A stretch of 20,759 nucleotides of DNA from Glaciecola sp. UBA1851 (lineage in GTDB: Bacteria > Pseudomonadota > Gammaproteobacteria > Enterobacterales > Alteromonadaceae), in the NCBI GenBank assembly GCA_002338515.1, contig DDIL01000043.1:81436-102194 (forward strand). The letters are read 5' to 3'. Both the position numbers and the translations under genes were made by a program. How positions within the stretch are numbered: the stretch's first letter is position 1; the number at the start of each line of letters is the position of its first letter. Under the pieces are notes generated by a model. That model had not been told where the DNA came from and searched no databases. It saw only the letters and a program-made list of their open reading frames with translations. Of the stretch, positions 1-8,157 are shown in pieces.

Positions 1-583
1 ATGAACGAAATTCTCCAGATGGCGTTAGAAATTTCAGGTTTTGTATGACTTCGCTTCTGCTAAAACCTGATGGCTCTGGCCAAATCATGCTATCGCCGGC
101 ACCACTTGGTAAGCCACTTCTATGAGTCAGTAGATCTAATATAGTAAATTCGTGTGTTACGTAAGGATTATATAGCTCAAATTGGGGTAAATATTTTATG
201 ACTTTATCATTCCAATTCAGCTTATCTTGTTCAACTAATATACCTATTGCAGCAGCAGTAAATGCTTTGCTGGTTGAGGCTAATCTAAAATAAGTGTTGC
301 TAGTTACTTTTTTATTGGTGCTTAAATTAGCAATGCCATAGCCTTTTGAGAGTATAACTTCATTTTTGTATGTTATACCTACTGCCATTCCGGGAGTGTG
401 ATACTCAGATAAGGCTTGCTCTATTATTTGGTCTAAGTTCTCGGGTAATGGATTACTGTTTGCTTGAAAGGTTGTATTTAGCAACACCATTACCATAAAA
501 AAAATCATGCTTAATGGAAGCCTATAACCACGATGGGCTGATTGACAAATAATGAAATTTTTCAAGTAGTTGGATGGAAGCAT
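1..583 (-). CDS. Serine hydrolase, beta-lactamase/PBP4-like family (3' end outside window)
   Basis: I translated this by hand from the reverse strand; it stays open for 194 codons to the window edge, so the C-terminal half is missing. The segment LASTSKAFTAAAIG holds the S-x-x-K motif (STSK) with the nucleophilic serine and general-base lysine of class C beta-lactamase-like enzymes, and LDLLTHRSGLPSG is the conserved stretch that follows it in this family. The family includes esterases, D-aminopeptidases and penicillin-binding-like hydrolases, so the substrate cannot be named. A hydrophobic run (MIFFMVMVLL) ending near FQANS looks like a signal peptide, implying periplasmic or exported location. 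The ATG at 583 gives a long basic n-region; an ATG at 508 gives a more compact signal peptide. The later Y-x-N/S motif would lie beyond the edge. Confidence 0.85.
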   Translation of the reverse strand, partial: MLPSNYLKNFIICQSAHRGYRLPLSMIFFMVMVLLNTTFQANSNPLPENLDQIIEQALSEYHTPGMAVGITYKNEVILSKGYGIANLSTNKKVTSNTYFRLASTSKAFTAAAIGILVEQDKLNWNDKVIKYLPQFELYNPYVTHEFTILDLLTHRSGLPSGAGDSMIWPEPSGFSRSEVIQNLKFLTPSGEFRS

Positions 584-638
584 ATTAAGAAAACCTAATC
601 CCATTTTAGTAACGTGAAACACAATCTAATAATTAAAA

Positions 639-666
639 AGTATACCTGAATACTATATAACCTCAA
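639..666 (-). promoter_or_regulatory. Candidate sigma70 promoter for the serine hydrolase gene
   Basis: On the minus strand TTGAGG (666-661) is followed after 16 bases by TATACT (644-639), 4/6 and 5/6 matches to the -35 and -10 consensus. The predicted start of transcription falls about 50 bases before the ATG at 583. The rest of the 584-821 spacer shows no reading frame or clear terminator. This is pattern matching in AT-rich DNA. Confidence 0.4.
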
Positions 667-821
667 TCCTAGCGGTTAAGCAATAATACAACCCTAAAAC
701 CATTTAATTTTACGACGATAATATTTTGTAAAAGTTAGTACGCGTGTTTCTTCAAAATAGTGAGCTATAAAAATAATTAACCATTCACGTTGAAGGCCAA
801 ATACTTTGAAACAATATACTT

Positions 822-1679
822 CTAAATTTTATTTCGTTTTGCATAAAAAACAAGAAGCGTTGCGCCCAAATACATCATCACACCGTAAGTGCCTGCTACA
901 ATTGCGTAACTCGGCTCTTCTATTAAGCTAACCGCTATGAGTATAGCTAGGGTGGCATTTTGAGTGCCTACTTCAATGCCTAAGGTAACCCCATCTTTTT
1001 TAGAAAATAAGAACAATTTTGCTAAAAATACACCCATGGCTGTAGCGATTAAATTAAGGCTAATGGTTAATAAATACATATCGGGAAAGCTAGCTATAAG
1101 CATATCTATTTCATCATAGGAAATTTTTATAATAAGCAAAACCATAAAGATAATACTTAGGCGCCTAAACCATGGCTCAGCAATTAGCGCGAAAGCTACT
1201 GCTTTGCTCCTTACTATCATACCGATAGTGACAGGTATGAGTGTAATAATAACTAAACCCAATGAGGTTTGTAACAATGAAAATTGCTTGGCATCACCTT
1301 GGGTGAAGTACTCCATTGACCATGCAATGATCCATGGGGTGGTAAACACGCAAATGACAGTAGTAATGGCAGTTAGCGTGATAGATAACGCTAAATTGGC
1401 CTTTGCTAAATGGGCAAACAAATTGGATGTAGTACCCCCCGGGCAAGCAGCTAAAATCATCATGCCTATTGCCACTGATTCTGGTGCATTAAATAATTTA
1501 GCGATGCCAAAAGCCAGAAGTGGCAATAATATTAATTGCCCGCATAACCCCGTGATGACAATTTTTGGCATTTTCGCCAACCTAGCGAAGTCAGCTAATT
1601 GTAAACTCAAGCCCATACCAAACATAATCAGCGCCAGCACTAATGGAAGCAATATTGCGGTAAATACTGACTCTTGCAT
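822..1679 (-). CDS. Bile acid:sodium symporter (BASS/SBF) family transporter
   Basis: This 285-residue, very hydrophobic protein has about nine or ten membrane segments and no signal peptide. The crossover-helix motif ACPGGTTSN (residues 78-86) and the second conserved element EVGTQNATLA (about 236-245) are the signature of the SBF/BASS fold; in the family these regions line the sodium and substrate sites. Family members carry bile acids, pantothenate, pyruvate, 2-keto acids or other organic anions with sodium, so the substrate is unknown. It is the last gene of the operon: its ATG follows the stop of the dehydrogenase gene by 7 bases and its ribosome-binding sequence overlaps that stop (GAGCTAGG), suggesting coupled translation. 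By position it may import or export the organic acid handled by the upstream enzymes; that is inference. Confidence 0.85.
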   Translation of the reverse strand: MQESVFTAILLPLVLALIMFGMGLSLQLADFARLAKMPKIVITGLCGQLILLPLLAFGIAKLFNAPESVAIGMMILAACPGGTTSNLFAHLAKANLALSITLTAITTVICVFTTPWIIAWSMEYFTQGDAKQFSLLQTSLGLVIITLIPVTIGMIVRSKAVAFALIAEPWFRRLSIIFMVLLIIKISYDEIDMLIASFPDMYLLTISLNLIATAMGVFLAKLFLFSKKDGVTLGIEVGTQNATLAILIAVSLIEEPSYAIVAGTYGVMMYLGATLLVFYAKRNKI

Positions 1680-1686
1680 GTTTGGC

Positions 1687-2433
1687 CTAGCTCATTTTAG
1701 CAAGAGCAGACAGAGGAGCGATACGCATTAATAATTGCATAAATGCCCACGGCCATGTTGGCACGTAACTATTTGCGCCTTCTTTTTCTATAGCTTTGAT
1801 TATGGCTTTGCATCCCGTTTCGGTATCAACCATGAATGGGACTTTTTCAACCTTCTCATTAATTTCACTTCTAATAAAGCCAGGATGTATAGTGGAAACC
1901 TTAATATTCGTGTTGGCTAAATCGATACGCAGACCTTCACTAAGCGAGGTTATTGCCGCTTTAGTGGCAGCATATACATTTAATGCTCGACGAAATCCAC
2001 GTACTGCACTGATAGAGGATATAGTAACTAAGTGACCTGAGTTTTGTTCTCTAAAAATGCCCACCGCCGCTTCACATTGCGCCAATGCGGAAACAAAGTT
2101 GGTAACCGCGGTTTGTTTATTCGCAGCAAAATATCCCGTTCCAATGGATGCCCCTTTTCCCATCCCAGCATTAACAATGACTCTATCAAGTTGGCCGAGC
2201 TCTTGTCTAAACGCTTCAAATATAGCAAATACCGCATCATGATCATTTACATCTAATGCTTTAATCGATACCTGAATATCTGGGTTAATGGCTAATAATT
2301 GAATTTTTAACTCTTCTAGCCTTTCTATGCGTCTTGCACATAATGCTAAGTTTCTGCCTTTTTTGGCAAATTGAATGGCCATTTCTCGACCTAAGCCTGA
2401 ACTTGCACCGGTTATTAGGATATTTTTTCTCAT
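1687..2433 (-). CDS. Short-chain dehydrogenase/reductase (classical SDR)
   Basis: A 248-residue classical SDR, the usual length. The nucleotide-binding glycine motif TGASSGLG is at residues 8-15, NAG at 88-90, the catalytic serine region ISSIS near 138-142, and the Y-x-x-x-K pair at Tyr154/Lys158 (YAATK). Arg34-Arg35 after the second beta strand (LCARRIERLEEL) suggests preference for NADP(H). The ATG has a good ribosome-binding sequence (AGGAAAA). Classical SDRs interconvert alcohols and ketones; the substrate cannot be read from the sequence. It sits 55 bases after the kinase gene and 7 before the transporter gene. If the operon degrades 4-keto or 4-hydroxy acids, this enzyme could do the keto/hydroxy step, as LvaD is reported to do in levulinate catabolism. 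Confidence 0.88.
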   Translation of the reverse strand: MRKNILITGASSGLGREMAIQFAKKGRNLALCARRIERLEELKIQLLAINPDIQVSIKALDVNDHDAVFAIFEAFRQELGQLDRVIVNAGMGKGASIGTGYFAANKQTAVTNFVSALAQCEAAVGIFREQNSGHLVTISSISAVRGFRRALNVYAATKAAITSLSEGLRIDLANTNIKVSTIHPGFIRSEINEKVEKVPFMVDTETGCKAIIKAIEKEGANSYVPTWPWAFMQLLMRIAPLSALAKMS

Positions 2434-2488
2434 TATTATTTTCCTACTAGCACTGTGACCAGTTTAAAAGTCTTGTTTTGTAAAATAA

Positions 2489-3586
2489 TTAACGCTTTGC
2501 ATGTTTGATAACTTTATTACAGCGATACAATAAATAGTGAACAAACACCCATAAATTTTTATACGCTTTGTTTTTAGTTTGCTTATGATGGTATCGGTAA
2601 TAAATTTGTTGCACTATGCCGGCTAATCTAAATAAACCATACACTTCATAGAAAGCGAACTCATCTGGCTCTAAACCTTGCTTTTGGCAATAGTAATCAA
2701 TTACTTCTTGTCTTGTCATCATGCCTTTCAAATGTGTGGGTTGTCGTTGTGTACTTCTGGCTAGAAAGTCATCGTCAGCTTGTACCCAATAGGCCAAGCT
2801 ATTGCCTAAGTCCATCAGCGGATCGCCAAGGGTGGCTAATTCCCAATCTAACACACCTAGAATATGGGTTGGATCCTGTGCATCTAGCACTAAATTATCA
2901 AACCTATAATCGTTATGTGTCATACAAATAGTTTCTTTAGCAGGCAAATGTTTTTCAAGCCAATTCATGACTTTTCTACCGCTAGGTACGTTCCATGTTC
3001 TTGCATTGGTATATCGTTTTATCCATCCACTTATTTGACGCTCGGCATAACCCGCACCTTTACCTAAATGATTAAGACCAGCACTTTCAATATCTACGTT
3101 GTGTAAGTTTATAAGCTCATCAAGAGCCACCTTACATAATTTGCTTGCTTGCTCGGGTGATAGTGTGACGCCTCGTGGAAAGTGCTTTCGGGGAATGATG
3201 CCATTTAATTTTTCCATGACATAAAACTCTGCACCAATAATACTTTCATCGTTAGTATAACCAAGCATGGTAGGTACTTTGTTGTAAACCGGTTTTAGTG
3301 CTTTTTGTAAATTGTATTCTCGCCCCATATCATGGGCACCTTTAGCTTTGGTACCTGCCGGTGGGCGTCTAAGAATAAGTTCCTGATTATCAAAGCTTAA
3401 ACAATAGGTCCAATTCGATGCACCCCCTGAATATTGGGTAACCCGCATGCTACCTACAAGTGGGCTTTGCTTAGTTTCTTGTAGCGTCATATCTAGCCAT
3501 TCGAGAAGTTGAGGCTCAGGTAACGCTTCGCCCTCTCTTACTTTGCCTGCTTTATCTAGCACTGCTTTATCTATTTTATTAGCCAT
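2489..3586 (-). CDS. Phosphotransferase of the APH family, ACAD10/11 kinase-domain type
   Basis: A 365-residue soluble kinase of the aminoglycoside-phosphotransferase fold. The glycine-rich nucleotide loop is YSGGASNWT (52-60), followed by LILRRPP (70-76); the catalytic loop is HNDYRFDN (224-231) with Asp226 as likely base and Asn231 as metal ligand; the metal-binding aspartate lies in LDWELATLGDP (246-256, Asp247). Extended motifs of this type (RRPP, DWELATLGDP) mark the COG3173 branch that includes the N-terminal domain of animal ACAD10/ACAD11 and bacterial LvaA, rather than antibiotic kinases. The ATG lies 6 bases after the stop of the acyl-CoA dehydrogenase gene, and its ribosome-binding AGG overlaps that stop. 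The likely substrate is a hydroxyacyl-CoA phosphorylated on its hydroxyl; this is inference from family and neighbour. Resistance to aminoglycosides is unlikely. Confidence 0.85.
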   Translation of the reverse strand: MANKIDKAVLDKAGKVREGEALPEPQLLEWLDMTLQETKQSPLVGSMRVTQYSGGASNWTYCLSFDNQELILRRPPAGTKAKGAHDMGREYNLQKALKPVYNKVPTMLGYTNDESIIGAEFYVMEKLNGIIPRKHFPRGVTLSPEQASKLCKVALDELINLHNVDIESAGLNHLGKGAGYAERQISGWIKRYTNARTWNVPSGRKVMNWLEKHLPAKETICMTHNDYRFDNLVLDAQDPTHILGVLDWELATLGDPLMDLGNSLAYWVQADDDFLARSTQRQPTHLKGMMTRQEVIDYYCQKQGLEPDEFAFYEVYGLFRLAGIVQQIYYRYHHKQTKNKAYKNLWVFVHYLLYRCNKVIKHAKR

Positions 3587-3592
3587 AGAGAC

Positions 3593-4813
3593 CTATTTAT
3601 ATTTTTTTAATTCTAATCTAGAGACCATTGCCATGTGTACTTCGTCTGGACCATCTGCAAGCCTTAATGCACGCGCGCCTGCCGCAAATTTTGCTATTGG
3701 GAAGTCATTACACATACCGGCTCCTCCATGTATCTGTAGCGTCATATCCACCACTTGTTGCAACATATTAGGTACCACCACTTTTATAGCAGAAATATCT
3801 ACCATGGCATGTTTTACACCTAAGTTATCAATTTTCCAAGCTGCTTGTAGAGTAAGTAATCGGCTTTGCTCTATCAACATGCGGGCTTGTGCTATGCGCT
3901 CTTTATTTCCGCCAAGTTCAATTAAAGGCCGGCCGAATGCGACTCGAGAAAGTCCTCTTTTAATAGCCAATTCTAATGCTTTCTCAGCCATTCCAATTGC
4001 TCGCATACAATGATGAATTCTGCCCGGGCCTAGTCGCCCTTGTGCAATAGCGAAACCTTTACCCATGCCAACAAGCAAATTAGTTTTAGGTACGCGTACA
4101 TTGTTTAAATGAACCTCGCCATGGCCGAATGGCGCATCATAATCGCCATATGCGCTAAGCATTCGTTGAATTTCAATACCCTGAGAATCAAGTGGGACCA
4201 ATACCATGGAGTGTTGGTTATGCTTATCATTTTCCGGGTTAGATAAGCCCATAAAAATCATTAGTTTAGCGTTTGGATGCCCAAGGCCAGTAGTCCACCA
4301 TTTTTTACCATTAAGGACTAATTCATTACCGTCTTCTTTTATTGTCGCGGCCATGTTAGTGGCATCTGAAGATGCAACGTCTGGTTCAGTCATACCGAAA
4401 ACAGAACGAATTTCTCCAGCAAGTAACGGTGTTAGCCACTGCTTCTGTTGTGCTTCATTTCCAAAGTGATAAAGCACTTCCATATTGCCCGTGTCAGGTG
4501 CATTGCAGTTGAATATTTCAGGGGCAAAAAGAACTTTACCTGTTTCTTCAGCAAGAGGCGCGTATTCTAAACAAGTTAAACCTTGGCCAAGGTTGTCGTC
4601 AGGTAGAAACATATTCCAAAGGCCATCTGCTTTAGCGATTGCTTTTAGCCTCTCTACTTCAGGGTGAATACTCCATTTAGTCCAATCGCTACTTGGATTA
4701 TTTTGATGGATTTCTTCGTAAACTCTCTCTTCAATTGGCTCTACGTGAGTTTGCATAAACTCGCGCATGCGTTTGATATAACGTTGGGTTTTTGAATTGT
4801 GCGAAAAATCCAT
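3593..4813 (-). CDS. Acyl-CoA dehydrogenase family protein, ACAD10/11 type
   Basis: A 406-residue FAD-dependent acyl-CoA dehydrogenase fold of normal length. Landmarks are the FGMTEPDVASSDATNM flavin/substrate loop, KWWTTG, and a C-terminal RALRLADGPDEVH (about 381-393). In medium-chain enzymes the last segment carries the catalytic glutamate of the EGT motif; here the aligned residue is Asp387, as I understand is usual in the ACAD10/11 branch. I chose ATG 4813 over the preceding GTG 4816 because GAGG lies 5 bases upstream of the ATG. It is the first gene of a four-gene operon and is followed closely by the APH-type kinase, which in animals is fused to this domain. The expected role is conversion of a phosphorylated 4-hydroxyacyl-CoA to an isomer fit for beta-oxidation, rather than simple desaturation. 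The 220-base gap upstream holds no clear promoter. Confidence 0.87.
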   Translation of the reverse strand: MDFSHNSKTQRYIKRMREFMQTHVEPIEERVYEEIHQNNPSSDWTKWSIHPEVERLKAIAKADGLWNMFLPDDNLGQGLTCLEYAPLAEETGKVLFAPEIFNCNAPDTGNMEVLYHFGNEAQQKQWLTPLLAGEIRSVFGMTEPDVASSDATNMAATIKEDGNELVLNGKKWWTTGLGHPNAKLMIFMGLSNPENDKHNQHSMVLVPLDSQGIEIQRMLSAYGDYDAPFGHGEVHLNNVRVPKTNLLVGMGKGFAIAQGRLGPGRIHHCMRAIGMAEKALELAIKRGLSRVAFGRPLIELGGNKERIAQARMLIEQSRLLTLQAAWKIDNLGVKHAMVDISAIKVVVPNMLQQVVDMTLQIHGGAGMCNDFPIAKFAAGARALRLADGPDEVHMAMVSRLELKKYK

Positions 4814-5033
4814 CACTGCCTCGCTTTGCTAATGTTTAAGTTATTTTTTAAGATATTAGTTGATACGTGAAGATAAGAAAAATTGCTTATTTTGACCATT
4901 GGTTATAAGTATGGGTGATAGGGAATAACTGATTAAAGTAAGTTAACCTGAACTCTGAATAAGTTAGATAAACCTGCGTTATTTATCAAACGCAATGCTA
5001 CATGCTTAAAGTGATAAACGATTATAATAGGGG

Positions 5034-5615
5034 TTAGTAAAAACCAGTTTTCTCGCAATAGTGCTTGCGACAAAGTGAAACATATCTTTCGTTACCGCCT
5101 ATTTCTACTTGGTCACCCTCATTAATTACATCCCCATGTTGATTCAGTTTTGCAACAAAGTTTGCTTTTTTACCACAATGACAAATGGTTTTTAGTTCTG
5201 TCATTTTGTCTGACCATGCCAGTAAATAATGGCTACCTTCAAAAGTTTCACCTTTGAAATCGGTGCGCAAGCCATAAGCAAGTACCGGAATATTAAGTCT
5301 ATCTACAATATTAAGACATTGTTTCACTTGAATCTTTGTTAAAAACTGCGCTTCATCTATAAATACCGCAGACTGTTTTTTGGCTTGATTTATATGCTTA
5401 ACCGCTTCGTACAAATTTGTATTTTTATCAAACAGTTCCGCTTTTGATTCCAAACCTATTCGAGATGCTATTTTACCTTCGCCATATCGATTGTCGAAAG
5501 AAACAGTAAAAAGCGTCACTTCCATCCCCCTTTCTTTATAGTTGTATGCTGACTGAAGTAAAGAGGTAGATTTTCCTGCATTCATTGCAGAATAATAAAA
5601 ATACAATTGAGCCAT
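5034..5615 (-). CDS. tdk: Thymidine kinase, type II
   Basis: A cytosolic enzyme phosphorylating thymidine with ATP to give dTMP in the pyrimidine salvage pathway. The 193 residues match the short bacterial type II family (E. coli about 205). The P-loop SAMNAGKST is at residues 9-17, the Walker B/catalytic stretch FIDEAQFL at 85-92 with Glu88 as probable base, a structural-zinc pair Cys145/Cys147 (CHCGKK) with Cys182 and Cys187 (or His185) near the C-terminus, and the thymidine-binding lasso around 160-180 (EIGGNERYVSLC). It stands alone between two acyl-CoA-related transcription units on the same strand, with more than 200 bases on each side, so it is probably transcribed separately. A weak GGAG lies rather far (about 14 bases) from the ATG. 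Confidence 0.96.
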   Translation of the reverse strand: MAQLYFYYSAMNAGKSTSLLQSAYNYKERGMEVTLFTVSFDNRYGEGKIASRIGLESKAELFDKNTNLYEAVKHINQAKKQSAVFIDEAQFLTKIQVKQCLNIVDRLNIPVLAYGLRTDFKGETFEGSHYLLAWSDKMTELKTICHCGKKANFVAKLNQHGDVINEGDQVEIGGNERYVSLCRKHYCEKTGFY

Positions 5616-5843
5616 GTTTAGTTGAAACGCTCCAAGTGAGATGGGATGAGTTTATGGATTAAATAATAACAATTTGCCCTTTAGTTCTACTACATTAACT
5701 GTTTTTTATTACTAGTTAATAAAGCTATAAAAGCCTTAGACACTTAACAATATATCTTTAGACCTGATCAGACTAGCAACTAGTGTAATGCCTGTTAAAC
5801 CCAATCGCACGTATTTTTTAAAACTTTATAGCAAGCAATCACT

Positions 5844-5881
5844 AAACAAAAAAAGCGCCTTTACCGAAGTAAAGGCGCTTT
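5844..5881 (-). terminator. Rho-independent terminator of the fadE gene
   Basis: A perfect 13-base-pair stem (5852-5864 with 5869-5881) closes a four-base loop. Read on the minus strand it is AAAGCGCCTTTAC-TTCG-GTAAAGGCGCTTT followed by a T-rich run (TTTTGTTT), so the RNA has a C(UUCG)G tetraloop and a U-tract. It starts 18 bases after the fadE stop. The plus strand also has a T-run after the hairpin, but no plus-strand gene is near. Confidence 0.93.
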
Positions 5882-5899
5882 GTATTTTTTCTTTAATAA

Positions 5900-8146
5900 C
5901 TAAGCAGCGTTAGCTTTTGTTTCTTCAAACTTATCGCCATTTTCGTCAACAAGTTCCATATCGAATGTATACTCGTCAACTCTTACAGACAATTTACGTT
6001 TTTCATTATACTCAAGCAAAATTTCCATTTCGGTATCGTTCAAGTCACCTTTTTCATGCAATTTAGTCACCGCATTTTCAAACGATAAGAAAGGAACAAC
6101 AGGCGCCTTGCGGAGTGCTTTTTGAACTTTGCTTAAAAGCGGCATTGCTGCATGTTTTGCTTTAAATGCTTGCTCATTAATATCGTTACCGTCACCTGGT
6201 ATCACTTTAACAGCATGTGTAATTTGGTCTTTAATACTGCTATCTTGTAAAGCTGCTTCAGATAGGGTGCGAATCAAATCATCACTAATACCTGATACTG
6301 ATGAAGTATAAGTATTAGTTAAAACACGCATTAAACCTTTAGTTGGCATATTCGGAAAGTTATTAACAAAGTCCACAATTGCTTTTTCGCCTTGCTGTAA
6401 CGACCATTCCATTGCGTATTGGAAGTAAGGTAATGCTTGTTGTCTATTTTCTACGCGTTGTTCATAAAAACGTACGGTGGCCATAGAAGCATAAACATAA
6501 CTGATCACGTCACCTAGTCGTGCCGATAATAATTCAGCTTTTTTCAAGTCACCGCCAAGCACTAATAGTGACAAGTCAGCTAATGGAGCAAGCTTTGCAG
6601 ATAACGCATTTAAACGTTTCTCATAAGGACGTACTTCTGGTAAAGCTGATTCTGCTGACCGCAAAAACGGTAAATAGCTGTTGGTGAATGACCGTAATGC
6701 GTTTTTCACACTAAACTTAACAGTTTTAGTTAGTACTTTGTTAAATTGAGCATCTGCACTTGCATCGTCTGAGTGAATTAAATCGACCATTTCTTTTAAA
6801 TGCGGATGACAGCGCATTGCACCTTGCCCGAATATCATTAAATTACGTGTAAGTATATTTGCACCTTCCACGGTAATCGCGATAGGTAACGCAGAGTAGC
6901 CATTTGCTAATGTATTTTGTGGGCCACGCTGAATAGCCTTACCTGCTTGCACGTCCATGGCTGAATTAAGCACATCACGACCAAGCTCTGTCATATGGTA
7001 TTTGGCTATTGCCGTAACAACAGATGGTTTTAAGCCTTCGCCCAAACCTTCCGTCGTTAGTACGCGCATCGCTTCAAGTAAAAATGTTTTGCCAGCGATA
7101 TCAGCCAGTTTATCTTGAATGCCTTCAAAGCGTCCAATTGGCACACCAAACTGCTCACGTACAAAAGAATATTCAGCGGTAGATTTAAATGCTGTTTGAG
7201 CAGTAGCAACGCCCATCGCTGGTAAAGAGATGCCACGGCCAGCGCCTAAGCAACTTACTAGCATTTGCCAGCCTTTACCTATGTTCTTTTGACCACCAAT
7301 AATGAAGTCCATTGGGATAAATACGTCGTTTCCACGGGTAGTACCATTGTAAAAACGCACGCCCATAGGATCATGGCGATTACCCAATTCAACGCCAGGA
7401 TGAGATTTTGGCAATAGCGCACAAGTTATACCAAGTTCAAGCTCGTCACCTAATAGTTGCTCTGGATCGAATACTTTAAATGCTAACCCTAATACAGTGG
7501 CGATAGGTGCTAATGTGATATAACGCTTGTCCCAGCTAACACGTAAACCTAATACTTCTTCACCTTCATATTCGCCTTTCGTCACAATCGCTGCATCTGG
7601 AATAGATCCAGCATCAGAGCCTGCCTCTGGGCTAGTTAACGCAAAACAAGGAATGTCATTGCCTACTGCTAAGCGAGGTAGCCAATAGTTTTGTTGCTGC
7701 TCAGTACCGTAATGCATTAACAACTCGCCTGGACCTAATGAATTAGGTACCATCACAGTGACCGCTATGGCGCCACTTTTTGTTGCAATAGTTGTTACAA
7801 CGGTAGAGTTTGCATAAGGGCTAAATTCTAAGCCACCAAATTTCTTAGGAATAATCATTGCAAAGAATTTGTTTTTTCCAAGAAAATCTAAAATTTCTTC
7901 TGGTATGTGTTTTCCATTGGCTAATTCGAAATCGTCAATCATTTCTAATAGCGACTGAACTGGACCATCCATAAAAGCCTGCTCATCTGCAGTTAGTTGC
8001 GCTGTAGGCAATTCGCGTACGGCAGCCATATCAGGCTTGCCTCTATAAATAGAAGATTCAATCCATACATCACCTGCATCTAGCGCTTCTTGCTCTGTTA
8101 CTGAAATAGGTGGTAATACTTTCTTTAGGTTTGTTCTTAAACTCAT
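5900..8146 (-). CDS. fadE: Acyl-CoA dehydrogenase FadE (beta-oxidation, large form with DUF1974)
   Basis: A 748-residue FadE-type enzyme, which performs the first step of fatty-acid beta-oxidation (acyl-CoA to trans-2-enoyl-CoA) with FAD. The substrate/flavin loop ALTSPEAGSD is at 169-178, RGISLPAMG at 304-312, REQFGVPIGRFEGIQ at 330-344, and EGANILTRN at 427-435 with Glu427 as likely catalytic base. The part after about residue 450 matches the extra C-terminal DUF1974-type domain of the large proteobacterial FadE proteins. E. coli FadE is about 814 residues and starts with hydrophobic segments; here the N-terminus begins directly with the soluble domain (MSLRTNLKKV), so membrane anchoring is not evident. 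A strong terminator follows. The upstream region holds a candidate promoter and a FadR-like site. No beta-oxidation partner gene adjoins it. Confidence 0.94.
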   Translation of the reverse strand: MSLRTNLKKVLPPISVTEQEALDAGDVWIESSIYRGKPDMAAVRELPTAQLTADEQAFMDGPVQSLLEMIDDFELANGKHIPEEILDFLGKNKFFAMIIPKKFGGLEFSPYANSTVVTTIATKSGAIAVTVMVPNSLGPGELLMHYGTEQQQNYWLPRLAVGNDIPCFALTSPEAGSDAGSIPDAAIVTKGEYEGEEVLGLRVSWDKRYITLAPIATVLGLAFKVFDPEQLLGDELELGITCALLPKSHPGVELGNRHDPMGVRFYNGTTRGNDVFIPMDFIIGGQKNIGKGWQMLVSCLGAGRGISLPAMGVATAQTAFKSTAEYSFVREQFGVPIGRFEGIQDKLADIAGKTFLLEAMRVLTTEGLGEGLKPSVVTAIAKYHMTELGRDVLNSAMDVQAGKAIQRGPQNTLANGYSALPIAITVEGANILTRNLMIFGQGAMRCHPHLKEMVDLIHSDDASADAQFNKVLTKTVKFSVKNALRSFTNSYLPFLRSAESALPEVRPYEKRLNALSAKLAPLADLSLLVLGGDLKKAELLSARLGDVISYVYASMATVRFYEQRVENRQQALPYFQYAMEWSLQQGEKAIVDFVNNFPNMPTKGLMRVLTNTYTSSVSGISDDLIRTLSEAALQDSSIKDQITHAVKVIPGDGNDINEQAFKAKHAAMPLLSKVQKALRKAPVVPFLSFENAVTKLHEKGDLNDTEMEILLEYNEKRKLSVRVDEYTFDMELVDENGDKFEETKANAA

Positions 8147-8157
8147 GTTAACTTATC

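Noticed and set aside
1204..1731. A 175-codon plus-strand reading frame antisense to the symporter gene
   Set aside because: It mirrors the reading frame of a clear membrane transporter, has no recognisable domain or ribosome-binding sequence, and is explained by the codon bias of the true gene.
2448..2464. FadR-like half-site AACTGGTC upstream of the SDR gene
   Set aside because: The left half is exact but the right half does not match, and it lies within an operon gap; an exact 8-mer is expected by chance at about this rate in 20 kb on two strands.
2489..3586. Aminoglycoside-resistance kinase
   Set aside because: The fold matches, but the extended motifs (RRPP, DWELATLGDP) and operon position with an acyl-CoA dehydrogenase indicate the ACAD10/11-LvaA branch.
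4972..4995. Hairpin TGCGTT...AACGCA as terminator of tdk
   Set aside because: The stem is only six base pairs with an eight-base loop and no following U-run on the minus strand.
5762..5778. FadR-like sequence ACCTGATCAGACTAGCA between fadE and tdk
   Set aside because: It matches the core of some FadR sites (CTGATC-A-GAC), but is about 150 bases from tdk, which has no known tie to FadR, and downstream of fadE. Probably chance, though it could be scored in a genome scan.
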